64,000 bases of DNA from a bacterium (GTDB lineage: Bacteria > Hinthialibacterota > Hinthialibacteria > Hinthialibacterales > Hinthialibacteraceae), in the NCBI GenBank assembly GCA_016125385.1, contig WGLV01000010.1:110520-174519 (forward strand), read 5' to 3'. Shown here piece after piece: positions 54,975 to 63,943 of this stretch. The first letter of the stretch is position 1, and each line of letters starts with the position of its first letter. Below the pieces are notes generated by a model. The model was not told the origin of the DNA. It searched no databases and saw only the letters and a list, made by a program, of their open reading frames with translations. Position numbers and translations under genes: made by a program.

Positions 54975-56930
54975 TCATGGCGCATCCGGGGGAGGCGCGA
55001 ATGAAGAAAATTCAAATGGGTCAGCCCCCAGCGAATCAATCGTTTCGCTGATGACCTTATCATAATACGAACAGAGGTCTTCCATTCCCGTAAAAAATTG
55101 CTGATATCGATCCAAGGTCATCATTGCGATTTCCAGCGGTGACGACAACGCTTTGGGGCGGTTTTCCAACTGCAAAAACGGCACGAGCACCCTGTCCGCG
55201 GCTTCATCAAGCACTACGTACAGTTTCTGCTCCTGAATAGCGGCGCCGTGCAGTTCTTTGATGCGCGCCAGAATCCGTTCCAATGCATCGGGATCGGGGG
55301 AGCCGGAAGCCAGAGTTTCACGCAAACGGTCTAACTCCTTCAATCCTTCTCTAACGTTTTCAAGCGCAACCCCAAGAATTTCGCGCGCGGTGGTCAGGAC
55401 CTCACGGCCGGCGTTTTTATAATCACCGAAGAAGAAGCCGATCGTCATCGCGACAATGTTTTTGATTTCAGACCTTCCGCCGCCGTGCGGAGCGATATGG
55501 CGTTGGATCAGGCTGGAGAGCGATTCAAACAATGCGCCTTCGATGCGGGCTCCTGAATCGGAACAGTTAAACACCTGGACGGGCGTTTTCTTGAATTCTT
55601 CTTCAAACGATCTCAGATAAGCCAGCCAGAATTTGTTGGTCGCCGCCATGCCCCCATTGTTGGCGGGAATCAGAACCGGATCGAATTCCTCCCATTCCTG
55701 CACGTCGCCTATCAGTTCCACCGACATCTTCCCGGGCGTCGGCGCCAGTTTGATCTGACGATTGAGCGCGGCGCCGGTGAAATGGGTTGTCCCGCCTTCT
55801 TTGGGAAACGAAAGATCGAGGCCAACGAGGATCACGGGATCGCATCCCAGATAGACGGCCAGATTGAAACAGGTCTGGCCCACGTTGGTCCCTGTTTTCA
55901 GATCGGCGCCTTCAGGGAATACATCGCGTAAGGTCTTGAGCAGGCGAGCCGATTGAAGCGGGATCGCGACTTTGGAACCACCCAGTTGATTGGCGACTTT
56001 GTGGTACAAACTCGGAGAGAAAACGAATACCGATTCGCCCAAATCAGTCAGGCCCTCAAAATGGCGCGCGTTCAAAGGGGTCGGATCGGTGGAGACAACG
56101 AAATGCGGATGAATCCCGCGTGCGGTCAGCGTTTTGAATACTGTATCCGACGCAATGATGACGCCGGGATCCGCCACTTTCTCCAATTCATCGAGTTGAC
56201 GATCGAGAGACGGCCCCGCCGCGATGACGAACGCCGGTTTTCCCTGCAATATGTTTCTTAATTGAGACACCGGAGGCGACGACAACAAGGCGGGGAAATT
56301 GCGGATGATGTTTTCCTGAATCATTCCGCCGATCTGGACCTTGGTGCGCAGGAGGATTTCTCCGCTCTGCATCGATTCTTTCACGATCTGAACGATCTGC
56401 TGGTAATATTCCGGATTCAACTCTACCGAGGCGGGATGTTGAATCACCGATAATCCATTCAAACTGAAGGTGGTGAGTTCTTTATTGATGAAGTCGCGGA
56501 TTTCACTCACGCTCGGTTTCAGCAGGAAATGAGTCGATTTAGTCAGGAGGTACGGACCAAGATCATTGGTCTGAAACACGGCGTAAAGGACGTCTATATT
56601 CTCTTCGACGATGACAAGATTGTTGAGCATCGTCTTGCAGCGCTGAACCAGATGAAATATATGATGAAACAGACCGCACCCCAACACCATCAGGTTGTAG
56701 GAACTATCGAGGTTGGCGCGCTCAGCCCAGCGTTGCGCTTCCTTACCTGGATCGCGGCCGCTGTGCAATAGAATTTCGCGTCCGTTTCGATCGATTCGAA
56801 TGGAAGGGAGCCCCGATGGAGTATCGATCACCCGGACGCTTTGCGACGGGACATGGTTTCCGAGCTTCACCGCCAGGGCGGGGTTGTATTCATGAAGAAG
56901 TTTAATGTTGTTCTGAAAAATGTTCGCCAT
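54975..56930 (-). CDS. DUF115 / Maf-like putative glycosyltransferase
   Basis: 651 aa. The central domain (about 235-420) is DUF115/MptE-like: GKPAFVIAAGPSLDRQLDEL, VIIASDTVFKTLTARGIHPH, VSTDPTP and CDPVILVGLDLSF-EGGTTH. Such proteins include the Maf flagellin glycosyltransferases, which add nonulosonic acids to flagellin. Helical N- and C-terminal domains (about 520-640 with a coiled-coil look) flank it. No flagellin or sialic-acid genes are in the window, so the acceptor is unknown. Cytoplasmic. It lies 35 bases downstream of nrdR. Confidence 0.88.
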   Translation of the reverse strand: MANIFQNNIKLLHEYNPALAVKLGNHVPSQSVRVIDTPSGLPSIRIDRNGREILLHSGRDPGKEAQRWAERANLDSSYNLMVLGCGLFHHIFHLVQRCKTMLNNLVIVEENIDVLYAVFQTNDLGPYLLTKSTHFLLKPSVSEIRDFINKELTTFSLNGLSVIQHPASVELNPEYYQQIVQIVKESMQSGEILLRTKVQIGGMIQENIIRNFPALLSSPPVSQLRNILQGKPAFVIAAGPSLDRQLDELEKVADPGVIIASDTVFKTLTARGIHPHFVVSTDPTPLNARHFEGLTDLGESVFVFSPSLYHKVANQLGGSKVAIPLQSARLLKTLRDVFPEGADLKTGTNVGQTCFNLAVYLGCDPVILVGLDLSFPKEGGTTHFTGAALNRQIKLAPTPGKMSVELIGDVQEWEEFDPVLIPANNGGMAATNKFWLAYLRSFEEEFKKTPVQVFNCSDSGARIEGALFESLSSLIQRHIAPHGGGRSEIKNIVAMTIGFFFGDYKNAGREVLTTAREILGVALENVREGLKELDRLRETLASGSPDPDALERILARIKELHGAAIQEQKLYVVLDEAADRVLVPFLQLENRPKALSSPLEIAMMTLDRYQQFFTGMEDLCSYYDKVISETIDSLGADPFEFSSFAPPPDAP

Positions 56931-56965
56931 GATCCCGCCAATCGTAAAGCGTATTCAGTTCACAA

Positions 56966-57457
56966 TCAGATATCCGGGTGAGGTTTAGGCAAAACGCCCG
57001 CTTCCCCCTGTTTCATCAGGTCGGACAGCTCGGCGAAAAATTGATTCACCGTCTTGAAATCACGATAAACCGAGGCGAAACGTACATATGCCACCTGATC
57101 AATGTCACGCAGTTCACGCATCACCTCTTCGCCAATAACCGATGAAGGGATTTCACGATCGGCCATCTGGTGCAGTTTGCCTTCGATTCGAGTCGCCAGT
57201 TCCTGAATCTGTTCTTCCGATACCGGGCGCTTCTGGCAGGCGATTCGGATGCTCATCGCGACTTTCTTGCGATCGAAATCCTCCCGGTTCTGATTTCGCT
57301 TGATCACGCGCAGGCGGATTTCTTCAATGTGTTCGTAAGTAGTAAACCGCCGGCCGCAGTTGTTACACTCGCGCCGGCGGCGAATACTCAAACCGTCCGC
57401 CATAGAACGGGAATCGACCACCTTGTCGTCATCCGCGCCGCAATAAGGACATTTCAC
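56966..57457 (-). CDS. nrdR: Transcriptional repressor NrdR
   Basis: A 163-aa regulator of ribonucleotide reductase genes. The N-terminal zinc ribbon has C3, C6 (CPYCG) and C31, C34 (CNNCG) with RRRRECNNCGRRFTTYE. The ATP-cone follows (VIKRNQNREDFDRKKVAMSI, about 52-140). Length is standard. It lies 26 bases downstream of glyA, a placing found in many bacteria. No NrdR box or nrd gene is present here. Confidence 0.97.
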   Translation of the reverse strand: MKCPYCGADDDKVVDSRSMADGLSIRRRRECNNCGRRFTTYEHIEEIRLRVIKRNQNREDFDRKKVAMSIRIACQKRPVSEEQIQELATRIEGKLHQMADREIPSSVIGEEVMRELRDIDQVAYVRFASVYRDFKTVNQFFAELSDLMKQGEAGVLPKPHPDI

Positions 57458-57483
57458 GGTTGCGTAATCCTTTCAAGGACGCG

Positions 57484-58743
57484 TCAGGCGCGTAATTTCC
57501 GCCAATCGGGATAAAGGGGGAACTGCTCGACGAGTTCCAGAACCTGCTTGCGCGTCTTTTCAATCACCGCCGAGTCCAACTTGGATTCGAGCACGTCAGC
57601 GATGCAATCGGCGACGATTTTCATCTCGCCGGGGCCCATGCCGCGAGACGACAGCGCGGGCGATCCCAACCGGATTCCACTTGTGACGAAGGGCTTTTGC
57701 GGATCGAACGGAATCATGTTTTTGTTGCAGGTGATACAGGCATGGTCAAGCGCGATTTCAGCGTCTTTGCCGGTGACGCCGTTATGGCCGACGTCCAGCA
57801 GCAGCAGGTGAGTATCCGTCCCGCCGGCGATCATGCGGATATCGCGCTGTTTGAAGGCGTTTTCAAGGGCTTTCGCGTTGTCGAGAATACGCTGCTGGTA
57901 TTCCCTGAACGAGGGCTGAAGCGCTTCGTGAAACGCGACCGCTTTTGCGGCGATCACATGCATCAGCGGGCCGCCCTGATTGCCCGGGAAAATCTGTTTG
58001 TTGACGTCTTTCGCGTATTCCTCTTTGCAGAGAATCAGTCCGCCGCGAGGTCCACGCAGAGTTTTGTGCGTAGTGGTGGTCACCACGTCACAACACGGAA
58101 CCGGCGAGGGATGAAGCCCCACCGCGACCATACCAGCGATATGAGCGATATCCGACATGGTTTTGGCGCCAACGCCGCGCGCAATCTCATCCATCTTTTC
58201 AAACTGGAGAGTTCGAGGATACGCGGACGCGCCAAACACAACCAGTTCGGGTCGAACGTCTTCCACTTTCTTTTTGAATTCGTCCAGGTTGATGGTTTCG
58301 GTTTCACGGTTAACGCCGTAAGAATGGAATTCGAACAGGTTGCCGGAAAAGTTGACCGGGCTGCCATGGGTCAGGTGTCCACCCTGAGCAAGGTCGAGGC
58401 CCATGATTTTCGCGCCAGGTTTCAGCAGGGCGAAATAGGAGGCCATGTTCGCTCCGGAGCCGGAGTGAGGTTGGACGTTGGCGTGATCGGCCCCAAAGAG
58501 TTTTTTAGCGCGCTCAATGGCGAGAGACTCAGCGATATCGACGAATTCGCACCCGCCGTAATAGCGTTTGCCGGGGTACCCCTCGGCGTACTTGTTGGTC
58601 AGGGGGGTACCCATCGCTTCAAGCACGGCTTCGGAGACGAAGTTTTCAGACGCGATCATCTCCAGTTTTTCATGCTGGCGGCCGACTTCTTTGAGAACGG
58701 CGTCATAAATCTCGGAATCAGTTTGGCGTAAATGCTCTAACAC
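57484..58743 (-). CDS. glyA: Serine hydroxymethyltransferase GlyA
   Basis: A PLP enzyme that interconverts serine and glycine with tetrahydrofolate. From GTG 58743 it is 419 aa, the family norm. [20 protein letters not shown] (25-44), [14 protein letters not shown] (51-64) and the PLP lysine K227 in [14 protein letters not shown] are intact. I choose GTG 58743 because AAGGAG lies 7 bases upstream. An ATG 11 codons earlier (58776) has AGGGG but only 3 bases from the start and would add an atypical extension. It is in the order phosphatase-rpiB, glyA, nrdR. Confidence 0.96.
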   Translation of the reverse strand: MLEHLRQTDSEIYDAVLKEVGRQHEKLEMIASENFVSEAVLEAMGTPLTNKYAEGYPGKRYYGGCEFVDIAESLAIERAKKLFGADHANVQPHSGSGANMASYFALLKPGAKIMGLDLAQGGHLTHGSPVNFSGNLFEFHSYGVNRETETINLDEFKKKVEDVRPELVVFGASAYPRTLQFEKMDEIARGVGAKTMSDIAHIAGMVAVGLHPSPVPCCDVVTTTTHKTLRGPRGGLILCKEEYAKDVNKQIFPGNQGGPLMHVIAAKAVAFHEALQPSFREYQQRILDNAKALENAFKQRDIRMIAGGTDTHLLLLDVGHNGVTGKDAEIALDHACITCNKNMIPFDPQKPFVTSGIRLGSPALSSRGMGPGEMKIVADCIADVLESKLDSAVIEKTRKQVLELVEQFPLYPDWRKLRA

Positions 58744-58854
58744 GGCGTCGCTCCTTAAAGGAAGAAATCGCCCCATTTCCCCTCATCATATTACAGTGCA
58801 GGAAATTTGGCTCGTATTGTAACTCGAAAAATGGTTCAGAGACAGCGGCGGCGT

Positions 58855-59805
58855 TCAGTCGACGCCGACTCCGCGTTCGTAATCGGAAATGATATTGATC
58901 CGGCGTTGATATTTTCCGCCTAAGAACTCCGTTTTCAGCCAGAGTTCGATCATCTCTTCAATTCGCCCGGTTTCAGTAAAGTCGGCGCCGAAAACGATAA
59001 CATTCGCGTTGTTATGCAATCTCGACATTTTGGCGTGCTCGGGATTCAGCGGCAGGATGGCGCGAACGCCTGGCGCTTTATTGGCGGTAATGATCATGCC
59101 ATGACCCGAGCCGCATACCAGGACGCCCCGGTCGGCGCGGCCCAGTGAAACCAACTCGCCGACGTGAATGGCGAAATCGGGATGGTCGCATGATTCTTCA
59201 CTTTTCGTTCCGCAATCAATGGTGAGATAGCCAGCCTTTTTGAAGCGGTCAAGCAACTGTTGTTTCGGCTTAAAGCCGCGGTGATCGGCGCCAAAGGCGA
59301 TGGAAAGACGCTTGAACTCATAAAATCGCTGCGAGATAAACTTCCAATCGCGGAGCATGTTTTGAATCGAACGCGCGATCATCTCGGTGACGCTTTCAAA
59401 GAAGGTTTCATCGGCGCCGACCGGATCAGGAATCTCAAGCGGGCCATCGGGAAACAGGAACTGACCCAGCAGGCGTGTTTTATCGGAATGCTGAGGGAAC
59501 ATTTCGCAGATGTAATCGTAATGAGCGTATTCCATCACGATCAGCAAGTCCGATTGTTCGGCGAGATGGCTGGTGAGGAGTCTGGATTTGAAGTCATCAA
59601 GCGAGGCGCCCCGTTTTTCGGCGGCGATCAGCGCGCCTTTTGACGCAGGCGCTCCATCATGCGCGGACACGCCGCAGGAATCGATCAGGACGTTCGCATC
59701 CGGCTTCTGTTCGGCCAGGGCTTTTTTCATCAAAGCCTCGCCGATGGGGCTGCGGCAGCTGTTACCGGTACAGACGAACGTAACGTGAAACGGTGCGTCG
59801 GACAT
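58855..59805 (-). CDS. Fusion of low-molecular-weight protein phosphatase and ribose-5-phosphate isomerase B
   Basis: 316 aa with two complete domains. Residues 5-158: LMW phosphatase with the P-loop CTGNSCRSP (C12, R18) and general acid D127 in IPDPVG. Residues 166-310: RpiB, with FGADHRGFKPKQQL near 171, catalytic-site C231 in CGSGHGM and the phosphate-binding RLHNNANV region. RpiB interconverts ribose and ribulose 5-phosphates. The P-loop position after GN is Ser, small and polar like Thr in the arginine phosphatase YwlE, not Ile as in LMW tyrosine phosphatases. It lies between gatA and glyA. The fusion is clear; phosphatase specificity is inferred. Confidence 0.93.
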   Translation of the reverse strand: MSDAPFHVTFVCTGNSCRSPIGEALMKKALAEQKPDANVLIDSCGVSAHDGAPASKGALIAAEKRGASLDDFKSRLLTSHLAEQSDLLIVMEYAHYDYICEMFPQHSDKTRLLGQFLFPDGPLEIPDPVGADETFFESVTEMIARSIQNMLRDWKFISQRFYEFKRLSIAFGADHRGFKPKQQLLDRFKKAGYLTIDCGTKSEESCDHPDFAIHVGELVSLGRADRGVLVCGSGHGMIITANKAPGVRAILPLNPEHAKMSRLHNNANVIVFGADFTETGRIEEMIELWLKTEFLGGKYQRRINIISDYERGVGVD

Positions 59806-59816
59806 AGATCCCCTTT

Positions 59817-61292
59817 TTACGATGGCACAACGAGCGGGGGCTTTTGTCTGTGATGATCGGTCAATTGCTGATAGGCGTAACCCGCGTTGAGTATTTTTTC
59901 TTCACCAAAAACAGGCCCGATAAACTGGACTCCAATGGGCAGCCCCGAAGCGCTGAAGCCCCCCGGAACCACCAGGCCCGGCAGGCCAGCCATGTTCAAC
60001 GGCGCGGTGAAGACGTCGGAAAGATACATTTCCAACGGATCATCGGTTTTTTCGCCGGCTTTAAAGGGCGGCGACGGAGTGGCCGGGCACATGATGACAT
60101 CCACTTGTTTAAAGGCCTGTTCGAATTCCTGACGGAACAGCGTTCGCACTTTCTGAGCGCGACGGTAATAGGCTTCAAAAAATCCCGCGCTGAGAACGTA
60201 GGTTCCCAGCATGATGCGGCGTTTGACCTCGGGGCCGAAGCCTTCGCTGCGAGTGGACATATACATCTCAAGAATGTTGTCCTGCGAGGCGCCGCGCCGG
60301 CCATACACAACGCCCTCGTAGCGGGCGAGGTTGCTTGACGCCTCGGCGGTGCAGATCAGGTAATAGGTCGCGATGGCGTAATCGGTCTTGGGCAGGGATA
60401 ATTCGACGACCTCGGCGCCCTGCTCTTTTAATAATTGTACCGCCTTCTCAACGGATCCGCGAATTTCGGCGTTTAATCCGGCGGGAAAGTACTCTTTGGG
60501 AACGCCAATACGCAGGCCTTTGATTTCTCCCGTCAATGCGGCTGGATAATCAGGGACCGGCGCGTTGACGGAAGTTGAATCCATCGAATCGACGCCGGAG
60601 ATGATTTGCAGGAGGAGAGCCGCGTCACGCACGTCTTTGGTGATGGGCCCGATCTGATCGAGAGACGACGCAAAGGCGACCAATCCATACCGGGATACGC
60701 GGCCATAAGTCGGCTTGAGTCCGGTTACGGAACAGAACGCGGCGGGCTGACGAATCGACCCGCCAGTATCGGAGCCGAGGCTCAGGATGGTTTCATCCGC
60801 ACTGACGGCGGCGGTGCTTCCACCGCTGGAGCCGCCTGGCACACGATCGAGATCCCATGGATTCATTGTCCGGCCGAAAGCGGAGTTCTCGGTCGACGAC
60901 CCCATCGCAAATTCGTCCATGTTGGTTTTGCCGACCGGAATTAATCCAGCCGCCATACATTTTTGAACCACGGTGGCGTCATAGGGGGGTACAAACGACT
61001 CCAGCATGCGTGATGAGCAGGTCGTCGGCGATCCCTGCATACACATGTTGTCTTTGAGCGCGAGGGGCACGCCCGCGTAACGGGAGGGAGCCTCTCCATG
61101 TGCGCGGCTTTCGTCAATGGCATCCGCCGCGGCGAGCGCCGAATCACGTAACACGGTTTGATAGGCGTGAATAACGGGTTCCGTCCGTTCAATGCGCTGA
61201 AGAACCGATTCGGTCAATTCACGCGATGACAGTTCTTTCCGGGCGAGAAGGTCCGCCGCTTCCCAAGCGGTAAGCTGATAGGGTTCGACCAT
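59817..61292 (-). CDS. gatA: Glutamyl/aspartyl-tRNA amidotransferase subunit A
   Basis: A 491-aa amidase of the GatCAB complex, which converts misacylated Glu-tRNA(Gln) or Asp-tRNA(Asn) to the amide. The Ser-cisSer-Lys triad is in place: K80 in LALKDN, S155 in PGGSSGGS, S179 in GSDTGGSIRQP. Length is standard and C-terminal motifs of GatA (SAGFFEAYYRRAQKVRTL, MCPATPSPPF) are present. gatB and gatC are not adjacent. It leads a minus-strand run with the fusion gene 11 bases downstream. Confidence 0.96.
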   Translation of the reverse strand: MVEPYQLTAWEAADLLARKELSSRELTESVLQRIERTEPVIHAYQTVLRDSALAAADAIDESRAHGEAPSRYAGVPLALKDNMCMQGSPTTCSSRMLESFVPPYDATVVQKCMAAGLIPVGKTNMDEFAMGSSTENSAFGRTMNPWDLDRVPGGSSGGSTAAVSADETILSLGSDTGGSIRQPAAFCSVTGLKPTYGRVSRYGLVAFASSLDQIGPITKDVRDAALLLQIISGVDSMDSTSVNAPVPDYPAALTGEIKGLRIGVPKEYFPAGLNAEIRGSVEKAVQLLKEQGAEVVELSLPKTDYAIATYYLICTAEASSNLARYEGVVYGRRGASQDNILEMYMSTRSEGFGPEVKRRIMLGTYVLSAGFFEAYYRRAQKVRTLFRQEFEQAFKQVDVIMCPATPSPPFKAGEKTDDPLEMYLSDVFTAPLNMAGLPGLVVPGGFSASGLPIGVQFIGPVFGEEKILNAGYAYQQLTDHHRQKPPLVVPS

Positions 61293-61528
61293 GGCGTCGT
61301 CGTGGAGAATCCTTTATAAAATGTCGTCAAACTTTCGTACAACAATCAGCGGACGGGAAGAAATCGACCCGCCAATGACTTGAGTGTAGCCGGAACAGCC
61401 CCTTTCAAAACGGGGCCATGAAACCGAAACACTATTTATTCGCTTCCATGCGGTTCTGTCAATGTTTGCAGGGATTTTGGGGGATTGACTCCCCACCGCC
61501 TCAAGGTATAGTACAGCGCGGAAACGAT

Positions 61529-61601
61529 AGGCGTGTAGCTCAATTGGTAGAGCAGCTGACTCCAAATCAGCAGGTCGGGGGTTCGAGCCCCTCCACGCCT
61601 G
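61529..61601 (+). tRNA. trnW: tRNA-Trp (anticodon CCA)
   Basis: A complete cloverleaf: acceptor AGGCGTG / CACGCCT plus discriminator G, D arm AGCTCAATTGGTAGAGC, anticodon stem GCTGA / TCAGC with the 7-base loop CTCCAAA (CCA), and T arm around GGTTCGAGCC with one G-T pair. The 3' CCA is not encoded. A T-rich stretch follows. Confidence 0.97.
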
Positions 61602-61949
61602 TTTGTTTTCTCTTCACTTACGGAAAGTTTCTCCAACAACGGCAAGATGAAACACGCGATCAGCGTTCGTTCATTCTGCGGAAATCTATTTTCAGGCCCT
61701 GTGATGCAGGCGAAATTGGCGAATCCGCTGTGGCGTTCCAATTTTGAATCTTCTCTTCGATGTACTTTACGACATTGTTAACAGCAACCGATTCCTTTGA
61801 TTGTCAAACAATCGCCTTTCAATCACATTTCCGACTCGTACAAACAGTAGACTTTGCGTACAGTTTGGAAGGATTCATCTTTGCAGTCATCCACTAAAAT
61901 GTTTCGTACTTCATAAGATTTTTTATAAATTCTGCATATATTATCTATC
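61602..61949. other. 348-base gap after the tRNA gene
   Basis: T-rich just after the tRNA, where its transcription may end. Otherwise I see no gene, repeat or structured RNA. Confidence 0.4.
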
Positions 61950-63710
61950 CTATTCAATCATGGATCGCAATGTTTTTCCACATTCGGCGATCATATCAAT
62001 CATTGCATTCTGCGACTCTTCCAGGGATTCGTTTTTCAAGATTTCCGTCATCTCCAGGATACATTCGATTGGGGTTTGCATTTCCTTATTTCGGGCAGCA
62101 ATAAACTCACTATGACTCAGAGTCGCCGCTTCGGCCAATTCCTGCTCAGCCAAAAGGTCGGTGACGTCGGTTAAACTTACCACAATCCCATTATACTGAC
62201 CGAACTGGATCAATGCCTGAAAAGACAGCATTATATTCATACCATTCACTTTGGTCAAAATCGTCTGATGTTCGGACAGTATATCCCGCCTCATTGAATC
62301 CAGAATTGGTTTTATACCTATACCAGACAATTCTTTTATAATTAAATCCAAAGACTTTTCTAAAATCATTTCTTTAGGGCGACGTATAAGTTTCAATGCA
62401 TAATCATTTACGTCCGTTATAACATTTTGTGATCCAGCAACGATCAATCCCTCCTGAACGCTATTCATAATCGTATTGAGTTTAATTGTTTCCGCTTCCA
62501 ATTTTTGAGCTGTGTCTCTAAGTTCCTTCTCCGCTTTTTTTCTGCTCGTCACATCCCGTATGATAGATATCGCCATGACCTGATCGTTGATTTCCATAGA
62601 AGATACGGACAATTCTACGGGCACTTTGGTTTGGTCTTTTCTTACCGCGTCCAATTCCAATACGCGTCCAATAACCGGACCGTTTCCAGTTTGGACGAAT
62701 CGCCGAAAACCTTTCTCGAAATCTTCCTGCAAGTGTGAGGGGACTAAAAGATGATGCAAATTACGGCCTAATATTTCTTCCTTATTGTATCCAAATATTT
62801 TTTCAGCTGATGGATTCCAAAACGTAACGTTTCCGCTCGCATCAATAATCACGACCGCGTCTTGTGCGGAAAGACTTAATTTTCGAAAGATTTCTTCACT
62901 ATCCGCCAATTTTTTTTCTACTTCACGCCTCTTCGTAACATCCCGAGCGATAGCCGATATAAATTTACCATCCCTCAACCCTACGGATTTCAACGACATT
63001 TCCGCTAAAACCAACTCTCCATGCTTATCCGTAAAGTTCATTTCGACACAGGATGATTTATCTTCCAGCCCCCGATTCGCCAGGAAAAGCCAATCTTCCG
63101 GCAATTTAATTTGTGGAATATCCTCAACTTTCGATCCTATCAAATTTTCATATGAATACCCCAATCGTTGGCATACCGTCATATTGCAATCTATAATTTT
63201 AGATGTTTGAGCTTCGATAATAAAAATCAGATCATCACTCATATCGAGAACAGAGCGGAATTGCTTATTCGCCAACTCAATATTTTGAATCAGTTCCGAG
63301 CGTTTTTTTTCCGATTGAATGCTCAGCTTGCGTTTTTCATGATAGTCAGCCGCTGCGATCAGCGTGGATCGTATCATTGACAGATCAAACGCACCTTTGG
63401 AGATATAATCAAAAACTCCTACGCGAACCGCATTTACGGCATCTTCGATCTGTGCGAATCCAGTCATAACGATAATCGCCGCGGCCTCATCAGCGTTTAA
63501 TATCGATTCGGCAAGATGAATCCCTGAAGGACCAGGCATTTTCACATCAACAATATAAATTTCATGCGGGCGCTCATGGATAAGACGCAATGCGTCTTCG
63601 CCATTCGACGCTGAATCCATTTTCCAATTCAACGTTTCACACAAACGCCGCATCAACGCAACAATTTGCATATCATCATCAGCCATCAGTACATGATATT
63701 CTTTTTTCAT
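61950..63710 (-). CDS. Response regulator with three PAS domains and a degenerate histidine-kinase dimerisation tail
   Basis: 586 aa from ATG 63710 (GAGG 7 bases upstream). Residues 5-120: receiver domain with acidic pocket D11-D13, phospho-acceptor D55 (IYIVDVKMPG) and K105. Three PAS domains follow, about 147-270, 275-400 and 410-520, each of the first two ending in a PAC-type IARDVTKRREVEKKL or IIRDVTSRKKAEKEL. The tail 530-586 aligns with HisKA (SEFIAARNKEMQTPIECILE). Lys542 replaces the phosphorylated His of the S-H-E-x-R-T-P motif, and the chain ends before any ATPase domain. It cannot autophosphorylate as a normal kinase; it may be a dimerising decoy or phosphate sink. Confidence 0.92.
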   Translation of the reverse strand: MKKEYHVLMADDDMQIVALMRRLCETLNWKMDSASNGEDALRLIHERPHEIYIVDVKMPGPSGIHLAESILNADEAAAIIVMTGFAQIEDAVNAVRVGVFDYISKGAFDLSMIRSTLIAAADYHEKRKLSIQSEKKRSELIQNIELANKQFRSVLDMSDDLIFIIEAQTSKIIDCNMTVCQRLGYSYENLIGSKVEDIPQIKLPEDWLFLANRGLEDKSSCVEMNFTDKHGELVLAEMSLKSVGLRDGKFISAIARDVTKRREVEKKLADSEEIFRKLSLSAQDAVVIIDASGNVTFWNPSAEKIFGYNKEEILGRNLHHLLVPSHLQEDFEKGFRRFVQTGNGPVIGRVLELDAVRKDQTKVPVELSVSSMEINDQVMAISIIRDVTSRKKAEKELRDTAQKLEAETIKLNTIMNSVQEGLIVAGSQNVITDVNDYALKLIRRPKEMILEKSLDLIIKELSGIGIKPILDSMRRDILSEHQTILTKVNGMNIMLSFQALIQFGQYNGIVVSLTDVTDLLAEQELAEAATLSHSEFIAARNKEMQTPIECILEMTEILKNESLEESQNAMIDMIAECGKTLRSMIE

Positions 63711-63723
63711 TTTACGCCTCAAA

Positions 63724-63891
63724 TCAGATTGTTTCAGTATTCGTTGCTTTTTTTTCTTTTGAAACCAATATTGATTTCGCTTCGTTCCATCGCCCCGTTT
63801 CCATATAGATTCCTGTCAGCATCCGCATCCCTTCTTCATTTCCATGTTTTTGATTGATTAATTCTAAGAGCCCGTTTGCATGAATATTCAT
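63724..63891 (-). CDS. Short TPR-like open reading frame, possibly a remnant
   Basis: 55 codons ending 13 bases before the response-regulator start on the same strand. The sequence looks like a single TPR unit (GMRMLTGIYMETGRWNEAKS). A stop codon lies three codons before its ATG, and an IS5-type transposase begins 52 bases away on the other strand. It may be a real small protein coupled to the regulator, or the end of a TPR gene cut by the insertion. The ribosome-binding site is weak. Confidence 0.4.
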   Translation of the reverse strand: MNIHANGLLELINQKHGNEEGMRMLTGIYMETGRWNEAKSILVSKEKKATNTETI

Positions 63892-63943
63892 CTTGAGCTA
63901 TGCTGACTCATCTGTTTTGATTTTTTCGGTTGAGGCAAACGGA

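Noticed and set aside
57697..58731. A 344-codon open frame on the plus strand
   Set aside because: It lies wholly antisense to glyA, which is a certain gene with the expected length and motifs.
61418..61747. Open frames overlapping the tRNA gene on both strands
   Set aside because: They run through a complete tRNA-Trp and have no coding features.
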